Positions 43,854 through 55,415 of a stretch of 64,000 nt of DNA are shown here, one piece after another. Position 1 is the stretch's first letter, and every line of letters starts with the position of its first letter. A model generated the notes under the pieces. That model had not been told where the DNA came from, ran no database searches, and saw only the letters and a program-made list of their open reading frames with translations. This stretch comes from STC-113 sp964553745 (GTDB lineage Bacteria; Patescibacteriota; Gracilibacteria; BD1-5; UBA2023): positions 127,700 to 191,699 of the forward strand of contig CAZKLD010000001.1 of assembly GCA_964553745.1 (NCBI GenBank), written 5' to 3'. The translations under genes were made by a program, and so were the position numbers.

Positions 43854-44537
43854 ATGATAAATAAATGACCTGCAATAAGACGTAAATTTCTCGACAGATG
43901 AAATAAAACCGAGGATTGAGAACTGCAAACTGCAACGATGACTCCCACAGGAGGCAAAGCTACATTCTGAAAACTCACGAGCATCAGGGGGTGAAAAGCC
44001 AAAGAAATCGAAAACATACTTAAAAAAAGCGAACTTCAAAAATATATCGATTCAAAGAGCGTACTTCTCATATACGGGAATCAGATTTCAGGCACACCTT
44101 TGGATAAAGAGATGAAGTCCAGGGATTTCGTAATATTATATGAAGAAAAGGAGATCGATGATGAGATAGAATTCGATGTTCACCCAAGAGTCACAAAAGT
44201 CGTAAGGATCCAGCATTATCTTTTTAGAGATGAAGTCTGAGACATTATGTATTTCAGGAATCCATTCTACGAGTGAGATGTTCTTGATTGCATGGAGTAC
44301 GAATACGGAGTCGTGAACCACAGATGAAAATATATCGAAAAATGAACCGAGCTCATTGAAAGGCCAGAATACAATGAGAAATTCCTTAAAAAATTACAGG
44401 AAGAAAAATACACTCTCATGGATATCAATTTCCTTCCTGAGGAATTCGATGATCAATTGACAGGCATGGTCAAACTCATCAGTTCGATTTATGGGCAGAC
44501 GATTATCAAGTGAGCAGAGACAGAAATGCTCTTTTAA
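43854..44537 (+). CDS. Hypothetical protein
   Basis: A 227-residue protein of mixed composition. It is acidic in the middle (FDVHPRVTKVVRIQHYLF) with no signal peptide or helix. I do not recognise a family. It follows the caspase-like gene by 61 nt and precedes the VirD4-like ATPase. Confidence 0.7.
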
Positions 44538-44615
44538 GCAATTTATTCTCATTTATTTTGAAAAATGAAGCATTTCTGCTATACTAGAGTCAGGAGGTAT
44601 TTTTAATTAAAAAGG

Positions 44616-46865
44616 ATGCAGACTTATCTACTGAAAATCTATCATTGATTCAATAAATGAAAACTTATTTTCAAGGATTTTTTGAATGATGTCTGACAGA
44701 CTCTCGAATGACATAAGATGACTTTCGGGCTTAATTATACCAAATGAGAATTCTCATACTCGCTCACGACAGAAAAGGAGACTTATACTGCACTGGAATC
44801 CAAATTCTACACTTCATTCAATGATTTCCAAATCATACAAGACAATAAGAATATCTGGTGATTCGATGCATCGCGTACGGTAATAGGCGAAATCCAACTT
44901 GAGAATAGCTGGTTTTTTCCATTTAAGGTCAACGGAAGCGATGATACGGATTTCGTGTTCAATCTTTTCAGGAGCTTTGAGAATTTTGATATCATAAATG
45001 ACCAATTCTCCCTTTTCGTAGAAGTAACCCCGGTAATCGAGGAAAGCTCAATGTTCTATCTGAGATCATCCTTGCATTATTATAAATTCAGAACCAGGCT
45101 CTTCTTCAGATTCTTCAAATACATCTTCTCTTTTAAGACAGGTTCAAATTGGAAAAAGGCAGGTTACGATTATTTCAGGGACAAGTTCCATAAAGAGCTT
45201 TTTGAAACAAGAATATACATAGTCGCACAGGCCACGTCAAAAGAAACCGCAAAATGAAGGATAAGATCGATATTCAATAATTTCTGAGTCTTCAAGAATT
45301 ATCCGCTAAATCAATTCAATCTCAGGATCATAGACAGCATATCCCCTGATATCTACAGGGATTCCAAGAAACTGGGCAAGAGATACATGCTGTCATCAGA
45401 AGAGATTGCTTCTTTCTATCATTTCCCGAAAAACCCCAAACAAGAGACTTCCCTGCTTAAGATTACGGCGCGCAAACTAGCGCTTCCGATATGAGTTCCG
45501 ACTGTAAACTATAGAGCTGCGAATAACTGAGAGATAATCCCAAGGGAATATCCGAAAGATATGAATATCGTCTGAATCTCTGATTACCGCTCGATTACAG
45601 TACCGGTCTGAATATATGACGAAGATAGGCTGAAGCATACATACATAATAGGTAAGACCTGAGTCGGTAAATCCAAATTCATGATGAGCCTGATAATAGA
45701 CGATATCAAGCAATGAAGATGAGTCTGACTCATCGACCCGCATGGAGATAACTTCGAGGAGGCACTCATGCATATTCCCGAAGAACGCAAGAAAGATGTG
45801 ATAATATTCGATCCTACGGATGAGAAATTCCCATTCTGCATGAATCCGCTAGACCTAAAATCTAACGAATCCAAGCAAGTGCTCGCAAAATGATTCATAG
45901 ACATCTTCAAGAAATTCTTCTGAAGCAACTGGAATGCAAAGCTTGAACATGTGCTCAGGATGATTTTTTTGGCTCTTCTCGACAAGCCTGAGTCTACTAT
46001 TTTCGATATAATCAGAGCGCTTACGAATAAGGATTTCAGATATGAGATGATCGAATGCATCAAGGACGATGTCGTCAAGAATTTCTGGACGAACGAGTTT
46101 GCATGATGGTCTCAGCAATTCAATACCGAAGCCATAATGCCGATACTGAACAAAGTATGACAGCTGCTATCGATAGATATGATAAAGAACATTTTCGCAT
46201 CCAAGGAAAATAAGCTTGATTTCAGGCAGATGATGGACGACGGAAAAATCCTTCTTATAAAATTACCGAAGTGAAAACTCCAAGAAGAGATAATGGGATT
46301 CTTGTGAGCTATGATGATAACCAAGATTTTCCAGGCTGCAATGTCCAGACAATCCGAATGAAAAGACCATAGAAGGCCTTTTTACCTTTATGTAGACGAG
46401 TTCCAGAACTTCGCGACCGAAACCTTCAATGAGATACTCTCAGAAGCCAGAAAATATGGATTGGGGCTTACTGTGGCACATCAGTTCATCCGCCAGATTC
46501 CCCAGAAGATATCAGAAGCGTTATTCTGAAATGTATGAACCATAGTCAGCTTCCGCATTTCCCCTGAAGACGCGCTCATAATGAAGCAGCAATTCGACCC
46601 ATTTCTGGATGCTTATGACCTGGCTAATCTTAACCAGAGGGAATTCTATTGCAAGCTTCTCGTGAAGTGACAGGTCAAAGATCCGTTCAGTCTGAAAACA
46701 ATGTATATCGAAGATCCTGTCGTAGATACGAATCGCATCCAAGAAATCTACAATGAATCCAGAAAAAGATATTCCCGCTCTCTCGAAGAAGCCAAAAAAG
46801 TCGTAAATGCCGAACAGAAGGATGTCATTAAGAAGATTGAAGAATTCGTAGAACCGATAATTTAG
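44616..46865 (+). CDS. VirD4/TraG-like ATPase (conjugative coupling-type)
   Basis: A 749-residue P-loop ATPase. The N-terminal ~330 residues form a CPR-type accessory region. The nucleotide-binding core starts with the Walker A IGKTGVGKS (about residues 345-353) and continues with LIDPHGDNF. The Walker B is FYLYVDEFQNF, followed by TVAHQFIRQIP and a C-terminal TraG-like helical part. Proteins of this class are abundant in CPR genomes, often as single genes. They may move DNA or protein across the envelope, here possibly with the pili. A purine stretch (CAGGAGG) lies ~20 nt upstream of the start. Confidence 0.88.
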
Positions 46866-46897
46866 ATGTTTCATCTCTAAAAAAACTTTTAGCATGC

Positions 46898-46941
46898 AAA
46901 TCATAACTCCTCATCCCATCATGGATGAGGAGTTATGATTT
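46898..46941 (+). terminator. Terminator after the VirD4-like gene
   Basis: Perfect 19-bp stem AAATCATAACTCCTCATCC with six-base loop, 32 nt after the stop. It has an A tract on one side and T-rich sequence on the other. Confidence 0.88.
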
Positions 46942-47131
46942 GATTTGGATAAATTGTATTTGACAAATGAAAAAATATATGTTAACTTTTGCATTAATTG
47001 TTTATTAATGGCTTATTTATCTACATAAGTTAAAAATAAAAAAATAAAAGCAATACAATAGGTTCCCAAATCATCCGGATACTTTAATCATTAATAACAG
47101 TTCCTCAACATATTTCATCTAATCTTTTTTT

Positions 47132-49690
47132 ATGATTCAACCAAAAATAAAAAATTTAGCTTCCGATTCTCTTTCCCAGTGATTATATCGGAATGAGGCA
47201 AAACCAGCTTATTCTTCAAATCGATGACATACGTACAATAAGAAATTTGGGTTTACACTTGTAGAGCTCATAGTCACAATCCTTATTTTGGCAATCTTAG
47301 CCATAATAGCTTTCCTTTCTTTTTCTTCCCAATCATCTTCTGCAAGGGATTCTACAAGGCTTGCGGATTTAGCCTCCTTGAAAAAATGAATGGAAATCTA
47401 CAATGTGAACGGATGAATCTATCCTGCTCCAGACAATCCGAACAATGTAGTTTTCTCTGGATGAATATTATGGACACAAGGTAAAGCATGAAACTGAGTC
47501 TACAAAACAGTATCGAAGACTTTATCGAAAAAAGTGACCGATCCAGCATCCTCTGCAGAATATTCATATGCGCTTGCGAATAATAAGAAGGAATACCAGC
47601 TGAAAGCTGATTTTGAGAATCCTATATCATTCATCTGAACCAAGAAGACTATCGAAACACTTGCATATGGTGTCCTAGATGAAGCCTCGGCTGCTACTGA
47701 TGAAAATTACAGCTACATCACTTGAAATTATAATTGATTAGCTATTAAAATACAAACTTGAGCATTATACTACGTAGTTCCTGTTCCTTCGATGATGATG
47801 GGCACAATAGATTCCGAAACCGAATATTGACCTTCATTCTGAAGCTGAACCCTTCTTTTGAATTGAATGCGATCAGGCAATTATGCAGCTTATGACTCGG
47901 CTCAAATATATTCGTCAGGCTCATTGCCAATAGATTCTTCGGAAATTACCCAAATGATGAATGTTCTGAAGGCTTCATACTCTGGTTCAAACATCAATAC
48001 TCCCCTGATTCAGCAAATTACTTCATCTTCAGGAAATTCGCTTATTAGCCTGTGAACATCTCTAATCAAGGGCACTTTGCAGTCAGCTTCTCCGGTTGAT
48101 TCAAATCTATCAGGCAACTCGACTGGTTCTGTAGAACAGAATATCGGTCAAGACTGAATTTGCTGAAGCAGCGTTTGATGAATATATTGAATCGCACCGT
48201 CGGAAAACCTATGTGAAATATGAACACCGGGCACTGTGACCCTTAGCTGATCATGGTGATGGAGCTGCAGCTGATCCGGATGATGAGATGCTGTAAGCTG
48301 CAATGCCTGATACTGAGATCCGTACTGGAATGATGTGGTTTCACTAGTAAGGATGAATTGAGTTAACTGATCAAACATTTTTACTGATGAGAAATGAAAA
48401 GCTCTCACATGAGCTGTGACAATAACCGGTGCGGTATCGAGATTCTGAAATTGATCTGCATATTTCAACAATAGTTCCATTCTGACAATCCCTTACGACA
48501 ATCTTTGAACCTGAAGCTTTACAATAGAGAGTTGGGTGAGATATAGCTCATCTTCAGCGAGCTGATGGGAATCATTATATGATTTGTCGACTGCAAAGGC
48601 ATTATTCAGATCATTTAATTGAGTTTATGAGAATTATGGGGCATCGGCAACACTTCCTTCGTTGAATCAATGGCATCATATAGCTTATGTCAGAAAAGAC
48701 TGAATCTTGACCTTATATGTTGACTGAATGAGCAAATGATGAGTCGCGAATACCACAAATATATGAGCGGGAACCAATATGATTTGAGGTTATTGGGATA
48801 ATCTGACACCAAGATTCCAATGACATATGAATGAGTTCAGGCTGACTAAAAAAGCAAGATATACAAGTAATTTTGACGTGCCTACGGCTCCGTTCCCAGC
48901 TTTAGCAATGCCCTCTGAGACAGCATGAACTTGCGGAAGCGACAATTGATGAACATTTCTAAATGCTCCTACCGATAATCTATGTGCTGTATGAACACCT
49001 TCTGATGTGAGCCTAGGATCATCATGGACTTGGTCATGTGCATGAATAAGCGGATGAGCGCGTGCTGATTGTTCAGCGAATACAAAAGATCCGTACTGGA
49101 ACGATGTGGTTTCCCTGATCAGGATGAATTGAGCTGAATGATGAACTGTGTTTACTGATGTGAAATGAAAAACGGTTACGGCGAATACAGTAACTACAAC
49201 AAAGGCAGAATCGAAATTCTGAAATTGATCCGCGTATTTTGACAATAACTCCGCCTTGACGCTTGCATCTGATCCAAGCTATAACCTATGAACCTGAAAT
49301 TTTACGATAGAAAGCTGGGTGAGGTATAGTTCCTCTTCTAATAGCTGATGGGAAGCACTGTATGATCTATGGCCTGCCAAAGCGCTATTCAGATCAAAAG
49401 ATTGAGTATATGAGAATTATGGTGCATCTGCAACCTTGCCGTCATTGAATCAATGGCACCATATCGCATATGTCAGAAAAGACTGAACTATTACGCTATA
49501 TGTTGACTGAGCAAGCAAGTGATCGGTTTCAAATACTGCAAATATCGGTGCGGGCTCGATTATGATCTGAGGTTATTGGGATAACTGAATAGTGAAATTC
49601 CAATGACATATGAATGAATTCAGACTGACAAAAGTCGCTAGATATACGGGTAATTTTGCGGTGCCCACAGCTCCTTTCCCTTATAATTAA
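47132..49690 (+). CDS. Type IV pilin with two LamG (concanavalin-like) domains
   Basis: An 852-residue prepilin. The cleavage site is G40/F41 in KKFGFTLVELIVTILILAILA, so the leader is 40 residues, unusually long. After the pilin domain, two ~230-residue units each contain a Cys-rich linker (e.g. CGSDNGGTFLNAPTDNLC), a LamG-type jelly roll starting DPYWNDVVSLVRMN, and the LamG core YVRKDG-LTLYVDG. The units end FRLTKKARYT and FRLTKVARYT and are similar in protein and DNA. LamG domains bind glycans or proteins, so this is probably an adhesive pilin. Nearly all glycines are TGA. Confidence 0.9.
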
Positions 49691-49704
49691 TTTAGGATTA
49701 ACCA

Positions 49705-49738
49705 AATAAATCCTCTCGCTGCAGCGAGAGGATTTATT
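49705..49738 (+). terminator. Terminator of the LamG pilin gene
   Basis: Perfect palindrome AATAAATCCTCTCGCTG/CAGCGAGAGGATTTATT, 14 nt after the stop, flanked by A and T. Confidence 0.88.
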
Positions 49739-49979
49739 GTAGTTTAACATGTGCGAATTATACAGTTTTTTGTGCAACTGATTCCAGAGAGGATATTTTT
49801 TTAAATTAGCTATTTATTTTAAAACACCATATTCTCACCCTAATTTCACATATTCTGTTTGATTTTTATACGGAATGATGTAGAATTTGTGCATATCAAA
49901 TAAACATATCTTGTCATTGGTTCAACGCCATTGGAATAGCCGATAAATCAATAAGGTTTATTATTTAATCTGATGTATC

Positions 49980-51203
49980 ATGTACAAAGAAGCCTTTTTG
50001 CGCATATGTTCAGCATATGTGAAACAGTATAGGGATCATGCCTTCCTTTTTGTCTTCGACTGAGAGAAGCAGAAAATAATCTGAGATTCGAATTATATCA
50101 TCAAAGTGAATATTACCGATGCCGAAAAAGTTTTCGAAGATATTTTCAGGAGATGATCCCTCTGATTATGAGAATCGTACTGCAAGTGAAACATAGAAGC
50201 GGACGATGATGAATACCGAGAGTTCGTGTTCATTTTCGTACGCATAACATACAATAAAAAGCTCCTATGGAAGCTTTCGCTCGTCGATATTGCGAGAGTT
50301 CTATGGGCAATAAGGAAAAAAGGCTATTTCTCATACGGATCTCAAGATAAGGATATAAACAGCCATTACAGCCTGAGCAATTGGTTTGATAGCAATAAGG
50401 ATTCGAACGAATTCTATCTAAGCTGGCTCAATGCGAAATATATTCAATACAGCTGCTGAAAATGGGACAGATGAACCCAGGAAGTCGAAGAAGCCCAAGA
50501 GAATAAATTGAATTTCTATGCAAAAAGGCTCTGAATCTTCAAAAGAGAAGAATGAAAAACCCTGCTTGATCTCGGGTGCTGATGGTGATGACTCATGTTC
50601 TACATGGCTGAGAATTATGGCATAAAATGCAAATGACTGACGCTCTCGCTCGCTCAATTCGAGTATGTGACGGCTGAAATCAAGAGGAGATGACTCCAGG
50701 ATCTCGTGAGCGTAGAGGTCAGGAATATCCACAATATGCAATGAAAATATGACTACATAGTGAGCGTATGAGTGATGGAGCATGTTAAGGATTACAACGA
50801 CCTATATAAGAAAATTTCCAAATCTCTGAATAAGGATTGAAAAACCCTGATCCACTCTATGTTCCAAGAATCCAATAAGCTCACTTTGGCAGACCCGTTC
50901 CTTCTCAAATACATTTTCCCCGGAGGCTGAATCCCGCAGCTCAAGCATAATCTCAAAATCTTCCGCAAGTATTTTGAATACGCTGATCCAAATGAGCTTC
51001 CCGATAAATCATATCCGAAGACGCTCGAGTGCTGGTACGGCACATTCTGCAGAAAAGAGAAAGAAATAAGGAAACTGCTCAAGGAAAAAAGTAAAGTCAA
51101 AGATATAGATTATGCCATCAGGGTTTATAAGCATTACCTGGTCTCATGCTATTGCTGACTCTATGAAAATTGACTGGTTTGTAATATATTGGCCTATAAT
51201 TAA
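49980..51203 (+). CDS. cfa: Cyclopropane-fatty-acid-synthase-like methyltransferase
   Basis: A 407-residue SAM-dependent methyltransferase of the CFA synthase/CmaS family. The order is typical: NKLNFYAKRLG, motif I LLDLGCGWGG, LSLAQFEYVT, the VGVMEHV motif, a HSMF-type loop and KYIFPGGGIPQL. The C-terminal domain ends RVYKHYLVSCYCGLYENGLVCN. The N-terminal ~130 residues are divergent. CFA synthases add a methylene bridge to membrane lipids; in a cell that probably imports lipids it may modify host-derived acyl chains. No other lipid gene is nearby. Confidence 0.88.
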
Positions 51204-51230
51204 TCGATCAGAGAAAGATACTGAATATAA

Positions 51231-51257
51231 AATCCTCCAAATGGAGGATTTTATCTG
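51231..51257. terminator. Bidirectional terminator between convergent cfa and trmB-like genes
   Basis: AAAATCCTCC/GGAGGATTTT with AAAT loop, located between the two stops (51203 and 51267). Confidence 0.85.
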
Positions 51258-51266
51258 ATATTGGAA

Positions 51267-52058
51267 TTATGATCAATTCGAGTTCTGCCAGACAAAATTG
51301 AACATATTCTTCATCATGGTTGCGAGTTGCTCTTCCTGGATATGGACTCAGACGATGGGATGGTTGTCGGTAACTAATATGACATGGTTTCAAGAAATTA
51401 CCATAGTTTCGATATCTCAGAATCATGATTGGATGATTCTGGTCTCCCTGAGCTCTTCTTCATCTTTTCTTAGAAGTCATGGCGAAATTCAATACTCGTT
51501 CGTCAGCAATTTAAGAGTGATTTTCTTCTTCAATCTAGAATGGAGAAATCCGCTCCTTTCATATCTGATGAGCTCCTCCAACTTTACCTCGTCTCCGATA
51601 TTCTCTTTCCTGTAATTAGTATTCGTAATCATCAATATCTCTTTATTATCAGTATCAAGAGAATCCTCCAGCAACTCGATATAGCCGGAAACTCATTCGA
51701 AATATGTGATTTTCGGAAGGATTTTTTTTGTGTTCTTGATTTTTGATAGTTCCGGCAGAAGACTTGAAAAAATTATCTTTTTCCTCTCAATCTTCTCCTC
51801 TTCCCTTATGAGATTCTGATGGATTTTCTCGGGATCCTCCGGGAAATATGTGAGGATATTCTCACGATCTATCTTCATCACAAGTCATCTCTCTATGAGC
51901 TTATCGAGAAGCTGGTAGACTGTGGCTCGCGGGATTGCAGTCTCACGCGAAACGGTTCACACTATTCAAGAACCGAGCCTCAGAAGCGAGACATAAACCT
52001 TTGCTTCATTCTTAGCCAATCATAAGACTTCTAGGATATCTATGATTTTATCGTTCAT
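51267..52058 (-). CDS. TrmB-family transcriptional regulator
   Basis: A 263-residue DNA-binding protein. The N-terminal winged helix (ILEVLGLAKNEAKVYVSLLRLG ... ETAIPRATVYQLLDKLIERGLV, residues ~8-60) is the TrmB sugar-regulator HTH. A coiled-coil linker and an effector-like domain follow. The effector region matches the PLDc-like C-terminus of TrmB relatives (EIL-MITNTNY ... VILVTDN). The ligand is unknown. It is convergent with cfa and is not preceded by another gene within 80 nt. Confidence 0.82.
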
Positions 52059-52142
52059 TTTCAAGAAATTTAAAATATTCGAGAGAATTATAGGAGAATA
52101 ATTGGGTTTTACAAATTTTATGGATGCAATTACGTTATATGA

Positions 52143-53534
52143 CTACATCCGTTTAGGATCTATATGCCACTTGCAGGAAAGACCTTGATCCTGAGGCTTG
52201 GTATCATCTATTATCTGGGCAACCCTCACTCATTTGAAATCTTCTTTCGACAGCACTGGAAGGAATATTTCAGCAACTCATAAATCCCTTAATCTGCTTG
52301 TCTGAATGCTGATATCTCAAGAGCTGAATATCACCACCTTCCCTCAATCATATACGCTTTCGCTGATTCTTGAGAGAACTTCCTTATTTATCTTTCAATC
52401 TTTGATCAAAGTATCATCTACATCCACACAAGTTATATCAAGACAATCTTCAGTTTCTCTTTTTGATTGCTGTCTGCTTTCCGATAAGGCTGATTCGACT
52501 TTTTCAATGCGCGACTTGAATGCCAAGGCCTTATCTTCTCAGACGATGCCAGCTATAGCACCGAGGAATCCGTCTAGCTGATTGTCCAGAAAAGTGTATT
52601 CGATGAATCTGTCAGCATCTTTTCCGTGATTCTCTAATGCATAGCCGACCATTTTGATCGCATATTCCCTAGGGGATTTTGAGTGCATAAGAAGGATGAG
52701 CTTCATATGGTATTCATTCTCGAATTGCCTTTGCAATCATTCGATATCCAGGCAATCAGGCCTAAATGTGAATTCATCAAGCTTTCAGCTTATCACATCT
52801 TCCATGGCCATAATCGGCAAAGGAGATAGGACTCTCGTCAGACAGTTCCCGTTTTTCCTAATCGAATTCTCCATAAGATCTGCTGAGATTCCGTAAAGCC
52901 CGGGGAATCAAGCCAGCGATGACTGCGCACCGCCTCTTCTGCCATAATTCTCAAAAAGATGGCAAAGGGAGTGATCATCATAGCTTGAAGCCGTAAGATA
53001 GGTTTTTGCGATTTTCTTAATCAGAGGAGAGAATGTTTCATGTCTATTGTATTTGAATAACCGCCGTATCACCTCTTCAGCATCCATGCACTCATTATAT
53101 GTTTTTTGTCCGAAATATTCCTGAATTCATCTTATTCAGGATTTTTCATAAATAGCTGATAATTGCTCATAAAATATCTGGTTGCGCTCCCTATATCGCT
53201 TATCGAACTCTCAGAACTCCTCGCCTACCAGATCTGATGGTGCGCTCAGCTCTTCGATCATCTTAATGCGTGCAGACTCCCTTAATCTTTCTTCTTCTGC
53301 GAGATCCTTCAATCTCTCTGCCTCTTTCATCTCTTCGTCTTCAATCCTCATTCTCTCGATTATCTCAGAAAGGTAAGCCTCTGAAAGCTTCTCTCACTCA
53401 AGTATGACCGAAGCTCTTCATCTGAATAGCTTGATAAGCCTCTTCTTTTCCCTGTAGGGCTTCTCGATTAAGGCCATCTCTCTTGTAACTTCCATATCTG
53501 TCACCCGACCCATCTCATCCAATATAGTTCTCAT
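52143..53534 (-). CDS. Coiled-coil protein with C-terminal HAD-like phosphatase motif
   Basis: A 463-residue single frame. The N-terminal ~130 residues form a charged coiled coil (EDEEMKEAERLKDLAEEERL). The central part is helical and unrecognised. The C-terminal ~100 residues have a HAD-superfamily motif I DVDDTLI (Asp371 and Asp373) and the later IFSSGDI segment, fitting a small HAD phosphatase. The motif sits far from the N-terminus, which is unusual for HAD proteins. An internal ATG at 53087 could start a shorter product; the frame is continuous above it. Confidence 0.72.
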
Positions 53535-53734
53535 AAGTAGATAAATTAGGAATTAATCATCTAAGCTAAATGCTTTTGACAATCTTGATTATTAGGTTAT
53601 TCCTAAAAATGGCTAAGGAGATGATGATATTAAGTGATAGTTTACAAGATTGATAGCTAATTAAAGGGAAGGAAATTTGTCGTCAGATTATGACGAAATA
53701 TTTTATGTATGGCTATAGTGTTCCTCGGAAGAAT

Positions 53735-53768
53735 GAAAACATCCCTCGTTTTCACGAGGGATGTTTTC
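53735..53768 (-). terminator. Terminator of tRNA-Thr
   Basis: Stem GAAAACATCCCTCG/CGAGGGATGTTTTC (with T4 loop) directly downstream of tRNA-Thr on the minus strand. Confidence 0.85.
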
Positions 53769-53779
53769 TAAAATTTCAA

Positions 53780-53855
53780 TGGAGCCACCATCGGGAATCG
53801 GACCCGAGACCTCACCCTTACCATGGGTGCGCTCTACCAGCTGAGCTATGGCGGC
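53780..53855 (-). tRNA. tRNA-Thr (anticodon GGU)
   Basis: The acceptor GCCGCCA pairs with TGGTGGC (one G-U). D-arm AGCTCAGCTGGTAGAGC. The anticodon stem CACCC/GGGTG has loop ATGGTAA, giving GGU. T-arm GGTCCGATTCC, with CCA encoded. 76 nt in total. Confidence 0.95.
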
Positions 53856-53987
53856 ATTTGTCAGAACTGAGAGCCCGAGAATTGAAAACTAAGGAGTCTT
53901 AGACTCATTTTCACTTGCTTTTTTCTGAATTAGCTAGATAGTAGTTATATTTATTACACCTAAATTTGCAAATTAATTTATCCTAAA

Positions 53988-54491
53988 ATGGTTTCAATAT
54001 TGTTCTTGCTGCTCATAATCTCATTCATCCCCATGTTAATTTTCGCGCCATGGGTTCCTACAAGGTATTCTGACATAGAGAGAATCGGTAAGCTGACCGG
54101 ACTGAAAGAAGACGATGTGGTGTATGATCTCGGTTCCGGAGATGGAAAAGTGATTTTCTGATTATCCAAAATGTCAAACTGCAAGTTCATATGAATCGAG
54201 AGCTTCATTTTCCTATATCTATACTCAATCCTGAAAAAATATCTCTATTTCAAAGACAAAAATATCGATTTCAGGATAGGCAATATCTTCAATTCTGACT
54301 TAAGCGACGCTACTGTCATATATGTTTTCTGATTTCCAGAAAAGATGGGGAAGCTGACGAAAAAGTTGCTGAAAGAATGCAAGAAGTGAACTCGGGTGAT
54401 CTCATATTCATTTGAGATAGGATGATTGAAAGTACTCAAAAAAGACAAGCCTAGCGACAAGGAGCTGACGATCTATGCCTATGAAATCTAG
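53988..54491 (+). CDS. Membrane-anchored class I methyltransferase (FAM173/ATPSKMT-like)
   Basis: A 167-residue protein. The N-terminal helix (ILFLLLIISFIPMLIFA) is followed by APWVPTRYSDIERI and the SAM motif VYDLGSGDGKVIF, then VIYVFGFPEKM. This is the layout of FAM173-type lysine methyltransferases, which modify membrane-protein c-rings in eukaryotes; bacterial relatives are uncharacterised. Its TAG stop overlaps the TAG stop of the convergent radical-SAM gene within CTAG. Confidence 0.75.
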
Positions 54492-55414
54492 AGCCTAGGA
54501 ATACAAGCGAATCTTCTTCATGAATCAGGCTTCGCTCATTTCAGTGCACTGCAGGCGATAATTGATCAGTCGGCGCATATGACCATTTTCTTTGAGGAGC
54601 AATCGCAATCCTTGAATTCGAAATTTGAGGAATAGCTTATTTCAATACTGTAGTCAGCTTGCATTCTGGAGAAATAATTAGGCAGATTGTCGAGAAATGC
54701 CTTATCGGGAGATTCGACTTCATTTTCAAGTCATCTTCATTGCTTTATATATCTCAGGAAGTGCATCTTTATCTTTGGGAGCTTACCTCTGGTTATCTCG
54801 TTTTTATATATTTTATTCAGCATTGCTACGCATTTGACGATTTCTTCAAGCTTGTCCGCATTCTGCTTCATGACCACCGCCTGGAATGAAAAAGGGATTC
54901 ATAGATCGGCGCATTCCTCTACGCTGTCCATCATATCATCCCAATATGGATGTCAGAAATCGAAATATGGATTCACTATATGATGATGATCCTCAAAATA
55001 CCCGTGCATCGAAAAAATGATGCCGCTGATTTTGCCTTTCATTTGCTCCAGAATCTCTCTCGGAATCGGTTTCTTATCGACTGTTCATGAACTCAATATT
55101 TCGATTTTCCTTCAGTTCTCGTGCAAAAAATCAACCATTCGGACGATATCCGGATGATGGAACGGTTCTCATCAGGATAATCTCACCATATCGAATTCGC
55201 TGAATTCCTCGATATTCCTGCAGAATGCATCAAAATCTGCATAATCTCATCTTTCAGGGTTTGCCTGTGTGCTGCAATGGATGCAGTTAAGGGTGCATTT
55301 TCCTGTGATCTCATGAGTCAATTCCTTGGTTCACCTGACGATAGTCCCGACAAAATTTTCGGAACTCTCCACTGCTCAAGGCATCTCATGTCACTGCTCA
55401 TCCGGTCTGTTCAT
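54488..55414 (-). CDS. Radical SAM protein with C-terminal Cys cluster
   Basis: A 308-residue radical SAM enzyme. The [4Fe-4S] motif CTLNCIHC (CxxxCxxC) lies near residue 45, with GGEPFHHPD further on. The C-terminal region has CDCSSKKMVICADGSIIAC, a SPASM-like auxiliary cluster. Such enzymes mature peptides or cofactors; the substrate is unknown. It starts one base after the hemW stop (TAGTATG), so it is the third gene of an operon. Confidence 0.8.
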
Positions 55415-55415
55415 A

